This document shows, piece by piece, positions 1-5,663 of a stretch of DNA of 7,067 nt (positions are counted from its first letter, which is position 1; each line of letters begins with the position of its first letter). The position numbers were made by a program, and so were the translations under genes. The stretch is from Planctomycetota bacterium (GTDB lineage: Bacteria; Planctomycetota; MHYJ01; JACPRB01). The notes under the pieces were generated by a model, which was not told where the DNA came from, did no database searches, and saw only the letters and a list, made by a program, of their open reading frames with translations. The stretch spans positions 1 to 7,067 of the forward strand of contig JAHFOZ010000285.1 in the NCBI GenBank assembly GCA_023261405.1, read 5' to 3'.

Positions 1-281
1 GTGGTCCGTTCCCCTGCAGGCACTGCGGCACGATGAACGCCGTGGCAATCTGTCATTGCGGAAAACCATACGTCGTGACCAGCGGACATCTGAGCGGACA
101 GATTCGCGGCTTCGAGGATACCGCGGTCAGCAATGTCCCCGCCGATCTCACCCTCAAGGACTGTGATTTCTGCGCTTCGAATGCGCAGGGTCGGCCGCCT
201 ACCGAAACAGTCTCGTCCGGTATGCGCCAGAACACTTGCCCGAGGTGTCGAACGGAGATCTTGTCAGATTACAACTTCTAG
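1..281 (+). CDS. Cys-rich putative zinc-ribbon protein, 5' end outside window
   Basis: I do not recognise this protein. The reading frame is open from the left edge (first full codon at 3) to the TAG at 279-281. An ATG at 33 would give 82 residues, but the codons before it encode a C-x-x-C pair (CRHC, codons at 15-26) followed by GT. That pair sits a sensible distance before CHCGKPY, so the true start is probably upstream of the window. Paired cysteines then recur as CHC, CDFC and CPRC near the C-terminus, which is the pattern of one or two zinc ribbons or knuckles. No enzyme motif, signal peptide or membrane segment is visible. Codon use is less GC-biased than in the genes after 970. It is 83 bp upstream of the DUF433 gene and is probably a separate transcription unit. 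Zinc binding is inferred from the cysteines; the biological role is unknown. Confidence 0.6.
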   Translation, partial: GPFPCRHCGTMNAVAICHCGKPYVVTSGHLSGQIRGFEDTAVSNVPADLTLKDCDFCASNAQGRPPTETVSSGMRQNTCPRCRTEILSDYNF

Positions 282-327
282 GCTCGTCGCTTAGCCCAAT
301 GGAGAGAAATGCGGATCGACAGGGCGC

Positions 328-356
328 TTGATCCCCCTATCAGGCCTGGTTACGAT
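328..356 (+). promoter_or_regulatory. Probable sigma70-type promoter of the DUF433/DUF5615 pair
   Basis: TTGATC (328-333, 4 of 6 consensus matches) and TACGAT (351-356, 4 of 6) are separated by exactly 17 bp. The predicted transcription start, 6-8 nt past the -10, falls at about 362-364, immediately before the ATG at 365. There is no Shine-Dalgarno sequence before that ATG. The transcript would therefore be leaderless or nearly so. The call rests on consensus match and spacing only. Confidence 0.45.
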
Positions 357-363
357 AACGGCC
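343..363 (+). promoter_or_regulatory. Inverted repeat over the -10 box, candidate operator
   Basis: GTTA (349-352) and TAAC (356-359) flank a CGA centre and are perfect inverted copies. GGCC lies outside each arm (343-346 and 360-363), with a 2-nt asymmetry (TG) on the left. The palindrome is centred on the predicted -10 box of the toxin-antitoxin-like pair. Many antitoxins repress their own promoter from such sites, so autoregulation is a reasonable inference. The core arms are only 4 bp, so chance is not excluded. Confidence 0.35.
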
Positions 364-364
364 G

Positions 365-607
365 ATGGGCAACCTCCTTGAGCGCATTCTGATCGACCCT
401 CGGGTTTGTTTCGGGAAACCCTGCATCAAGGGAACCCGCATCTGGGTTTCCCTGATCCTCGACCAACTCGCTGCAGGCACTCCCGAAAAGCAGTTCCTCG
501 AGAACTATCCTCAGTTGACCCACGAGGACGTCCTGGCCGCCATTGCCTATGGCGCTGAGGCCGCGCGGGAAAACATCATCCCGGTTCCCACGAAAACGGC
601 TCCGTGA
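365..607 (+). CDS. DUF433 family protein, putative antitoxin
   Basis: This 80-residue protein matches the DUF433 family (PF04255) over nearly its whole length, a normal size for the family. Diagnostic segments are the DP at 11-12, GKPCIKGTRI at 17-26 (family pattern G-K-P-x-I-x-G-T-R), a helical segment ILDQLAAGTP at 31-40, and YPQLTHEDV at 48-56. The family has a small helix-turn-helix-like fold and is commonly found directly upstream of DUF5615 genes. It is then thought to be the antitoxin, neutralising the partner and probably binding its own promoter. An in-frame TAA at 356-358 leaves ATG 365 as the first ATG, GTG or TTG start. No Shine-Dalgarno is visible, and a promoter ends 8 nt upstream. 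The TGA stop overlaps the GTG start of the next gene, which implies translational coupling. The antitoxin role is inferred from pairing; the family assignment is strong. Confidence 0.85.
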   Translation: MGNLLERILIDPRVCFGKPCIKGTRIWVSLILDQLAAGTPEKQFLENYPQLTHEDVLAAIAYGAEAARENIIPVPTKTAP

Positions 608-972
608 AGTTCAAGGTCGACGAGAATCTCGGCCTCCGAGAAATCGAGCTCCTGAGATCGGCCGGTCATGACGTCATGGGGGTCCGGGACCAGGGCCTCT
701 CGGGCGAACCCGACGAACGCATCTTCGGAATCTGCGGTTCCGAGGGTCGAGCCCTTATCACCCCGGACCGCGACTTCGGCCATGTTCTGCGGTTCCCTCA
801 GGCAGCCTCCCATGGGATCGTCATCCTCGCCATGCCGGACCGTTCGACGGCTGAAGTGGTTGCCACGCGCCTTCAGGAGTTTCTGGCCGTCCTGACCATC
901 CGCCCCCTTCACCGTGAATTCTGGATCGTCGGACCCGGTCGCGTCAGAATTCATGCATCCGGAGACGCTTGA
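604..972 (+). CDS. DUF5615 PIN-like protein, putative toxin
   Basis: This is a 122-residue DUF5615 protein (PF18480, PIN-like superfamily), probably the ribonuclease-type toxin partner of the upstream DUF433 protein. Family hallmarks are the N-terminal beta strand MKFKVDEN with D6, E7 and N8; GHDV (21-24); D37 in the G-E-P-D segment; RALITPDRDF (49-58) with T53, D55 and D57; HGIVIL (70-75); and the C-terminal GRVRIH (112-117). The conserved acidic residues (D6, D37, D55, D57) are the expected metal-binding set of a PIN-like nuclease, and none appears lost. Translation starts at GTG 604, overlapping the previous stop (GTGA), the usual tight toxin-antitoxin coupling. The gene ends 20 bp before the ATG of the UbiA-family gene. 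Family assignment is firm. RNase activity and target are inferences, because few family members have been tested. Confidence 0.85.
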   Translation: MKFKVDENLGLREIELLRSAGHDVMGVRDQGLSGEPDERIFGICGSEGRALITPDRDFGHVLRFPQAASHGIVILAMPDRSTAEVVATRLQEFLAVLTIRPLHREFWIVGPGRVRIHASGDA

Positions 973-992
973 TTCCGGGCCACACCCAATCT

Positions 993-1865
993 ATGAACCT
1001 GCTGCACCGCCTGTCCGTCGTCCTCGACATGATCAAAATCCAGCACTCCGTGTTCGCGCTGCCGTGGGCGTGCGTCGCGGCGTTCTATGCGGCCGCGCCG
1101 GGGAGGCCCACCTGGGCGCAGGGGGGATGGATCCTGCTCGCCATGGTCGCCGCCCGCAGCGCCGCCATGGCGTTCAACCGCGTCGCCGACGCGAAGCTCG
1201 ACGCCGAGAACCCCCGCACACAGAACCGCGCCATCCCCGCCGGAAAACTCGGCGCCGCCTTCACGCTCGGGTTCGCCCTCGTCATGGCCGGCCTCCTCGT
1301 CCTCGCCGCCGCCATGCTCAACCCGCTCTGCCTCAAGCTCTCCCCCGTCGCGCTCGCCGTCACGATGGGGTACAGCTACACGAAGCGCTTCACCGCCCTC
1401 TGCCACTGGGTCCTCGGCCTCTCCCTCGCCATCGCCCCCGTCGGCGCGTGGCTCGCCGTCGCGCCCGACAAGGCGGCCGCCCCCCTCCCCTGGCTCTTCG
1501 GCGCCTCCATCCTCTTCTGGATCGCCGGCGCGGACATCCTCTACGCCTGCGAGGACCGGGAGTTCGACCGCCGAAAGGGACTCCGCTCCGTGCCCGCCGC
1601 GCTCGGCATCCCCGCCGCCCTCCGGGTCTCCCTCCTCTGCCACGTCGTCACCGTGGCCGCGCTCCTCGCCACGGGATGGACTGCAGGACTCGGCCCCTGG
1701 TACCACGGCGCCGTCGGGGCGATCGCTCTCCTGCTCGCCTACGAGCACGCCATCGTCAAGCCACACGACCTCCGGCGCGTCAACCAGGCGTTCTTCCACG
1801 TGAATGCCGTCGTGAGCGGGGTGATCCTCGCCGGCGGCATGCTCGACCTCTTCCTGGGACGCTAA
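993..1865 (+). CDS. mqnP: UbiA-family polyprenyltransferase, MqnP-like
   Basis: This integral-membrane enzyme probably attaches a polyprenyl chain to an aromatic ring acid. Its closest resemblance is to the 4-hydroxybenzoate-prenyltransferase-like group that includes MqnP of the futalosine menaquinone route. The 290-residue protein has the usual UbiA length and about eight to nine hydrophobic segments. The first Asp-rich motif is NRVADAKLD (62-70: N62, D66, D70), followed by NPRT (73-76) and R79. The second is DILYACEDREFD (181-192: D181, D188, D192). QHSVFALPWA (17-26), YSYTKRFT (127-134) and APVGAWLAV (148-156) are typical of the MqnP-like subgroup. ATG 993 is preferred. A TTG at 969, overlapping the DUF5615 stop, would add eight residues without clear hydrophobic character. 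Neither start has a good Shine-Dalgarno. No ubiD, ubiX or other mqn gene is in view, so the substrate is inferred from family similarity. The gene may be cotranscribed with the preceding pair. Confidence 0.82.
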   Translation: MNLLHRLSVVLDMIKIQHSVFALPWACVAAFYAAAPGRPTWAQGGWILLAMVAARSAAMAFNRVADAKLDAENPRTQNRAIPAGKLGAAFTLGFALVMAGLLVLAAAMLNPLCLKLSPVALAVTMGYSYTKRFTALCHWVLGLSLAIAPVGAWLAVAPDKAAAPLPWLFGASILFWIAGADILYACEDREFDRRKGLRSVPAALGIPAALRVSLLCHVVTVAALLATGWTAGLGPWYHGAVGAIALLLAYEHAIVKPHDLRRVNQAFFHVNAVVSGVILAGGMLDLFLGR

Positions 1866-1890
1866 GCGAGTCCGGGTGGAATCGCAAGCA

Positions 1891-1969
1891 GGTTTCTAAC
1901 CACAACGGCACAAAGACACCAGGCCTCCCAAGGGGATCCTTGCTGTCTTGGTGTCTTCGTGGTGAAACC
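1891..1969. repeat. Imperfect inverted repeat in convergent intergenic gap
   Basis: The left arm (1891-1923) reads GGTTTC, TA, ACCAC, then AACGGCAC, AAAGACACCA, GG. The reverse complement of the right arm (1947-1969) reads GGTTTC, ACCAC, GAAGACACCA, AG. The arms therefore share GGTTTC, ACCAC and AAGACACCA in the same order. The left arm carries an extra TA and an extra unit of about 8 nt, close to a copy of the neighbouring GACACAAA-type unit. The spacer holds a small hairpin: CAAGG (1929-1933), loop GGAT, CCTTG (1938-1942). The whole can fold as a long stem on either strand, between the convergent mqnP-like and rmlD-like genes. It could slow or end transcription from both sides, although no T-tract follows it. 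Similar ACCAC...AAGACACCA palindromes are, from memory, dispersed intergenic repeats in several GC-rich phyla. Confidence 0.7.
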
Positions 1970-1996
1970 GGTGCCCGCGCATCAGGGTGAACCTTC

Positions 1997-2845
1997 CTAC
2001 TTCTTCCCGCGCGCCTCCAGGAACTCTCGAAGCGCGTCCCGCCAGGGCCGCATTCCGATCCCTGCCGCCTTCAGCTTCGATCCGTCCAGGACCGAGTAGC
2101 GCGGGCGGAGCGCCGTGCGGTTCCCGCTCCCGCGCCGGAGCGGCTTCACCTTGACCTTCTCCTCCCCCAGGATCCGGTAGGTCTCGAGCGCCACGTCGTA
2201 TTGCGTCCCCTCTCCCTCCGACGCCACGTTCCAGAGGCCCGTCTGCCCGCGCCGGATGAGCTCCACCGCCGCCCGCGCGAAATCCGCCTGCGAGGTCGGC
2301 TGCGCCTTGTGATCCTCGTACCCGAAGACCACTTCGTCCGTGAGCCGCCAGCCCAGCAGATCGTTCACGTAGCTCCGGCCGTGCTCCCCGAAGAGCCAGC
2401 CGCTCCGCAGGATCAGATACCGGGGGCCGTGGCTCATCACCGCCAGCTCGCCCGCCAGCTTCGTGTCCCCGTACACCGAGAGCGGATTGGGAGGGTCCTC
2501 CTCGGTGTAAGGATGCGCCCGGAGACCGTCAAACACGAGGTCGCAGCCCGGATAGACCACGAGCGCCCCGGCCTCCGCCGCCCCGCGCGCGAGGTGCTCC
2601 GCCCCGTCCCGGTTGGAGAGATAGGCGCGCCAGCGGTCGTTCTCGCACCCGTCCACGTCCGACCAGCCGGCGCAGTCGATCACCACCTCCGGGCGGATCT
2701 CCTTCAGGCGGGCCGCGACGTCGTTCCGCCGCGAGACGTCCAGGCCCTTGCGGCCCAGCGCCACCGTGTCAAACCCTGCCCCCAGCGCCGCTACGAAGGC
2801 CCTCCCGAGGCCCCCCTCGGCTCCCGCGACGAGCACCTTTACCAT
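1997..2845 (-). CDS. RmlD-like extended SDR, dTDP-4-dehydrorhamnose reductase family
   Basis: This 282-residue protein fits the RmlD substrate-binding family (usually about 280-300 residues), whose archetype reduces dTDP-4-dehydrorhamnose to dTDP-L-rhamnose with NAD(P)H for cell-surface glycans. It begins with a Rossmann strand and glycine motif, GAEGGLG (8-14). VVIDCAGWSDVD (54-65) matches the family's VIN-A-A-x-T-x-VD segment, and N78 and LA (85-86) are conserved. The active-site Tyr and Lys are in YGDTK (Y125, K129), followed by RSGWLFGE and the PTSQADFA segment. The C-terminus has the family's RP...SVLD and G...RPWRDAL pattern. The segment that is normally S-T-D-Y-V-F-D reads GCDLVFD (100-106), so the catalytic Thr is Cys101. 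ATG 2845 is chosen because the Rossmann strand starts at once; a GTG at 2875 would add ten residues. No rmlA, rmlB or rmlC lies nearby, so the exact substrate is unsure. A regulatory MAT2B-like role is possible. Confidence 0.78.
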   Translation of the reverse strand: MVKVLVAGAEGGLGRAFVAALGAGFDTVALGRKGLDVSRRNDVAARLKEIRPEVVIDCAGWSDVDGCENDRWRAYLSNRDGAEHLARGAAEAGALVVYPGCDLVFDGLRAHPYTEEDPPNPLSVYGDTKLAGELAVMSHGPRYLILRSGWLFGEHGRSYVNDLLGWRLTDEVVFGYEDHKAQPTSQADFARAAVELIRRGQTGLWNVASEGEGTQYDVALETYRILGEEKVKVKPLRRGSGNRTALRPRYSVLDGSKLKAAGIGMRPWRDALREFLEARGKK

Positions 2846-2866
2846 GAGCGGCGACCAGCCTATAAT
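2838..2866 (+). promoter_or_regulatory. Promoter of the DHH phosphoesterase gene
   Basis: A perfect -10, TATAAT (2861-2866), lies 17 bp after TTTACC (2838-2843, 4 of 6 matches to the -35 consensus). The predicted start is at about 2873, giving a leader of only about 11 nt before ATG 2885, with no Shine-Dalgarno in it. The -35 box overlaps the start codon of the divergent rmlD-like gene. Confidence 0.6.
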
Positions 2867-2891
2867 ACTCCCCACCCGACCACGATGAAAA
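2862..2891 (-). promoter_or_regulatory. Possible promoter of the rmlD-like gene, overlapping the divergent one
   Basis: Read on the minus strand, TATTAT (2867-2862, 5 of 6) follows TTTTCA (2891-2886, 4 of 6) with an 18-bp spacer. The -10 occupies nearly the same bases as the plus-strand -10, so the two polymerases could not bind together. The start would be at about 2855, again leaving a leader of roughly 10 nt with no Shine-Dalgarno before ATG 2845. Weaker than the plus-strand promoter. Confidence 0.4.
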
Positions 2892-4234
2892 TCTACCTCC
2901 TCGGAAGAGGCCACCGCCTCGAACAGATCCGCAATGCGCTGGGCATGAGCCGGCCCAACGCCGTCGTGGTCGAGAGCGATCCCGCCGCCATCCAGTTCGG
3001 TCCCCCCGACCGCGAACTCCTCCCCGACGACCTCGTCATCGTGGCGGAATTCGAGGAGATCCCCCTTCGCGCCATCCTCGACAACCTCGCCCGCCAGAAG
3101 CCGGCCGCTCGGGTCATGATCTTCACCTCCGTCCCCAGCCGCCCCCTTCTCAAGGAGTATCCCGACTTCCTCTTCCGCGACGAGGGCCTCATCTACCGGA
3201 ACGAGCTCCGCGAGCTCCAGCGCCGCGCCGCGGGTCAGCAGAAGGTGGCCTCGATCCGCGCCGTCGTCCGCGGGAAGCCCCTCCTCACCGTGATCTGGGG
3301 CAACCCGGATCCGGACGCCATCGCCAGCGCCTACGCCCTCCACGAGCTCGTCCAGGGCGACGCCGCCTCCTCCACGATCTCCTACATGGGCGAGTTCACC
3401 CGCCCCGAGAACTCCGCCATGGTGAACATCCTCAAGATCCCCATGGTGAAGTTCTCCCCCGACCTCGTCCGTGCCGACACCATCGTGGCGACCGTGGACG
3501 CCCAGCCCTCCTTCTTCAACCTCGACGGGCGCCTCCGCTTCGATGTCGTGATCGACCACCACCCGCTGAGCGACCTCGGCCCCACCCGCTTCTCCGACGT
3601 CCGGCCCACCTACGGCTCCACCTCCACCATCTTCACGGAGTACTACCAGGCCTGCGGCACCCCCATGCACAAGAAGGTCTCCACGGCCCTCTTCTACGGG
3701 CTCAAGGTGGACACCGGGAACCTCACCCGCAACGTCAGCGACGCGGACGTCGCCGCCTTCCGCTACCTGCGCGTTCGCACCGACGAGAACATGGTCCGCA
3801 CCATCGAGCTCTCCCAGCTTCCCCTGGAGACCCTCGACTACTTCGCCACGGCGATCGCCAACAAGAAGATCGGGCGGGAGGTGGCCTTCGCCTACCTGGG
3901 AACGATCGCCAACCCGGACATGTGCGTGCACGTGGCGGACTTCTTCATCAAGCTCACGGGGATCTCGTGGGTGATCGTGGCCTGCCGGTCCAGGGACCGC
4001 GTGATCGCGGTCCTCCGGTCGGACGGCTTCCGCAAGCACGCCGGGCACCTCGCCGAGGCGCTCTTCCTGGACTACGGCTCGGCGGGCGGGCACCGGACCA
4101 TGGCCCGCGCGGAGCTGGAGCTCTCGCGCCTCGTCTCCGAGCTGCGCGAGCCCACAGACGTGGCGATCGAGGAGTGGCTGCTGAAGCGGCTCGCGACGAG
4201 GCTGCGCTCCCTCGCCGCGTTCACCGGGGCCTGA
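2885..4234 (+). CDS. DHH/DHHA1 phosphoesterase with N-terminal Rossmann-like (TrkA-N-like) domain
   Basis: The 449-residue protein joins two parts. Residues 1 to about 105 form an alpha/beta fold resembling a TrkA-N/RCK domain: strand IYLLGRGH, then VVVESDP (27-33) and DDLVIVAEF (48-56). Residues 130 to about 320 are a DHH domain: NPDPDAIASA (140-149) with D142 and D144, VATVDA (201-206) with D205, VIDHHP (222-227), and GLKVDTGN (272-279). The C-terminus (about 345-415) is DHHA1, with SAGGH (399-403), the nucleotide-contacting glycine motif. Such proteins are related to NrnA-type oligoribonucleases and pAp or cyclic-dinucleotide phosphodiesterases, acting in the cytoplasm with Mn2+. Similar Rossmann-DHH fusions are known to me mainly from archaea. 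The histidine expected three residues before the motif-I proline is W138. ATG 2885 is supported by a promoter just upstream, but no Shine-Dalgarno is present. The substrate cannot be told from sequence alone; the family is certain. Confidence 0.9.
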   Translation: MKIYLLGRGHRLEQIRNALGMSRPNAVVVESDPAAIQFGPPDRELLPDDLVIVAEFEEIPLRAILDNLARQKPAARVMIFTSVPSRPLLKEYPDFLFRDEGLIYRNELRELQRRAAGQQKVASIRAVVRGKPLLTVIWGNPDPDAIASAYALHELVQGDAASSTISYMGEFTRPENSAMVNILKIPMVKFSPDLVRADTIVATVDAQPSFFNLDGRLRFDVVIDHHPLSDLGPTRFSDVRPTYGSTSTIFTEYYQACGTPMHKKVSTALFYGLKVDTGNLTRNVSDADVAAFRYLRVRTDENMVRTIELSQLPLETLDYFATAIANKKIGREVAFAYLGTIANPDMCVHVADFFIKLTGISWVIVACRSRDRVIAVLRSDGFRKHAGHLAEALFLDYGSAGGHRTMARAELELSRLVSELREPTDVAIEEWLLKRLATRLRSLAAFTGA

Positions 4235-4252
4235 TGTCCCCCGCGGGTCCCG

Positions 4253-5656
4253 TCAATACGAGACCTTGACGTAGGCCTTCCAGCGCGTGTCCAGGTCCCC
4301 GAGGGACCAGTTGAACACCGACCGGAAGGCCTCCTCCACGGGGGTCTCGGCCTTCAGCTTGGCGCAGAGACCCACGAGTTTCTCCTTGTGGTCGGTGATA
4401 AGGAAGTCCACGATGCTCCAGGCCTTCACGGTCTCGGCGCCGCTCAACTCGGCCAGGTTGTCGCACTTGAGGATCGCGTTGATTTCCGGGTCCTTGCCGT
4501 CCCGGACCCAGACCTTGCAGACCACCGGCCAATGCTCCGGGTCCTGGTAATTCTTGCCGTCGCTCTTCGGTCCGGTCCCCGCCAGGTCCACGCAGTACGT
4601 CATCGCCGTGCCCTTCATCAGCCGCGTGAAGTGGTAGGACGTCCCCTCGTGGAGCCAGTGGTTGCCCCCGCCCGAATACATGTTGGAGAGGATCTGCGCG
4701 GTGGTGTGGACGACCATGTCCTCGACCGAGGGCAACGGGCGGTTCTCCTGGACCTGCTCGCAGAGGGGGAAACCCGAGCTCCCCTGGGACTTCTTGGACA
4801 GCTCCTTGTGCGCGGCATCCCCCTTGTGGAAGGCGTCCACGTAGGCCTCGTGCTGGGCCTTGGTGTTCAGGACCAGCTGGACCATCTTGCGGTCCCCGAA
4901 GAGGTCCGTGGCGCCGAAGATCTTGTGGAACATCGCATACGCGTGCTCCGCGTGCTGGAGGAGCCCGGTGAGCTGCGGGTCGGTGAGGTGGGGGGACTCG
5001 ACCATGAAGTGGCCCCCCTCCCGCTTCTTCGTCTTCACGCTCAGCGCCTTCTCGACCGCCGACTCGGAAGAGGCCGCCGCCCCCTGCGGCGCCTTGCCGA
5101 TCCCGTCCCGCATCTCCTTGCGGAGCTCGCGCTCGGACTTGGAAAGCCACGCGCCGCCCTTGGCGTCCTTCTCGAAGCCCAGCTCCTTGCGCGCCCCGGC
5201 GTGCGCCGGGTCGTACTCGAGCGCCTTCTTGTACGCCCCCTCGGCCTCCGCCTGCAGCTTCTGGGCCTTGCACCAGGCGGCCAGGTCCACCCATTGCCGC
5301 GAGAGGTCCCTTCCCGCCGAATCCATGCGCTCCTGGAAGCTCTTGCGGGCCTTCTCCGCCTCGGCGTCCTTCTTCTTGTTCGCGAACTGCTGCTGGATCG
5401 AGGCGTCGCTCTCCCAGCCGGAATCGCCCTTCTTGTACCCCAGCCTTTTCCGCGCCCCCTCGTGGTCGGGCTCGAACTCGATGGTCTTGTAGTACTGCTC
5501 GCGCGCCCACTGGTGCATCTGCGCGGTGGTGAGATAATCGCCGATCTGGTAGTGCTTGGCGGCGGAGTTCCGCGAGATCTTGGTCAGCCTGTCCTTGTAT
5601 TCGTCCTGCGGCGCCGCCTGCGGGGCGAGGAGGACGAGCGCGCACACCCACCTCAT
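4253..5656 (-). CDS. Exported TPR/peptidase-MA-like protein with degenerate metal site
   Basis: This 467-residue protein begins with a signal peptide (MRWVCALVLLAPQAAPQ, hydrophobic core about 3-12), so it is probably exported to the periplasm or envelope. Two TPR-like units follow, at about 52-84 and 138-173. Both carry Y-K/YKK, E-[FY]-[ED]-P-x-H-x-GARK-x-LG[YF] and a downstream G-x-W or GW, a pattern I associate with planctomycetes. Charged Lys/Glu-rich helices lie between and around them. The C-terminal part (about 210-467) resembles gluzincin or peptidase-MA folds, with WLHEGTSYHF (334-343) in the place of the usual W-L-x-E-G. The expected HExxH reads HTTAQ (317-321), so the catalytic Glu and second His are missing and proteolysis is doubtful. 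ATG 5656 is chosen over an upstream TTG (5683) because GAGGAG lies 7 nt before it and the signal peptide starts there. It converges on the DHH gene with an 18-bp gap. Function is unknown. Confidence 0.75.
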   Translation of the reverse strand: MRWVCALVLLAPQAAPQDEYKDRLTKISRNSAAKHYQIGDYLTTAQMHQWAREQYYKTIEFEPDHEGARKRLGYKKGDSGWESDASIQQQFANKKKDAEAEKARKSFQERMDSAGRDLSRQWVDLAAWCKAQKLQAEAEGAYKKALEYDPAHAGARKELGFEKDAKGGAWLSKSERELRKEMRDGIGKAPQGAAASSESAVEKALSVKTKKREGGHFMVESPHLTDPQLTGLLQHAEHAYAMFHKIFGATDLFGDRKMVQLVLNTKAQHEAYVDAFHKGDAAHKELSKKSQGSSGFPLCEQVQENRPLPSVEDMVVHTTAQILSNMYSGGGNHWLHEGTSYHFTRLMKGTAMTYCVDLAGTGPKSDGKNYQDPEHWPVVCKVWVRDGKDPEINAILKCDNLAELSGAETVKAWSIVDFLITDHKEKLVGLCAKLKAETPVEEAFRSVFNWSLGDLDTRWKAYVKVSY

Positions 5657-5663
5657 GGCCTGG

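Noticed and set aside
547..954. 135-codon minus-strand frame opposite the DUF5615 gene
   Set aside because: The plus-strand DUF5615 motifs are clear, and this frame has no recognisable feature.
1929..1942. CAAGG-GGAT-CCTTG hairpin considered as an intrinsic terminator
   Set aside because: The stem is only 5 bp and no T-tract follows on either strand. I treat it as part of the larger inverted repeat.
914..1990. 358-codon plus-strand frame overlapping the UbiA-family gene
   Set aside because: Its translation is Arg/Pro/His-rich with no family features, while the overlapping frame encodes a clear UbiA-family membrane protein.
2201..2884. Upstream in-frame extension of the DHH gene on the plus strand
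   Set aside because: It is antisense to the well-supported rmlD-like gene, rich in Arg, Pro and Ala, and lacks homology. ATG 2885 starts directly at the first beta strand and has a promoter in front.
1997..4093. 698-codon minus-strand open frame, which extends far upstream of the rmlD-like gene
   Set aside because: Only the last 282 codons match a protein family. The rest is antisense to the DHH gene, rich in Gly, Val, Glu and Asp as expected from GC-biased third positions, and has no motif.
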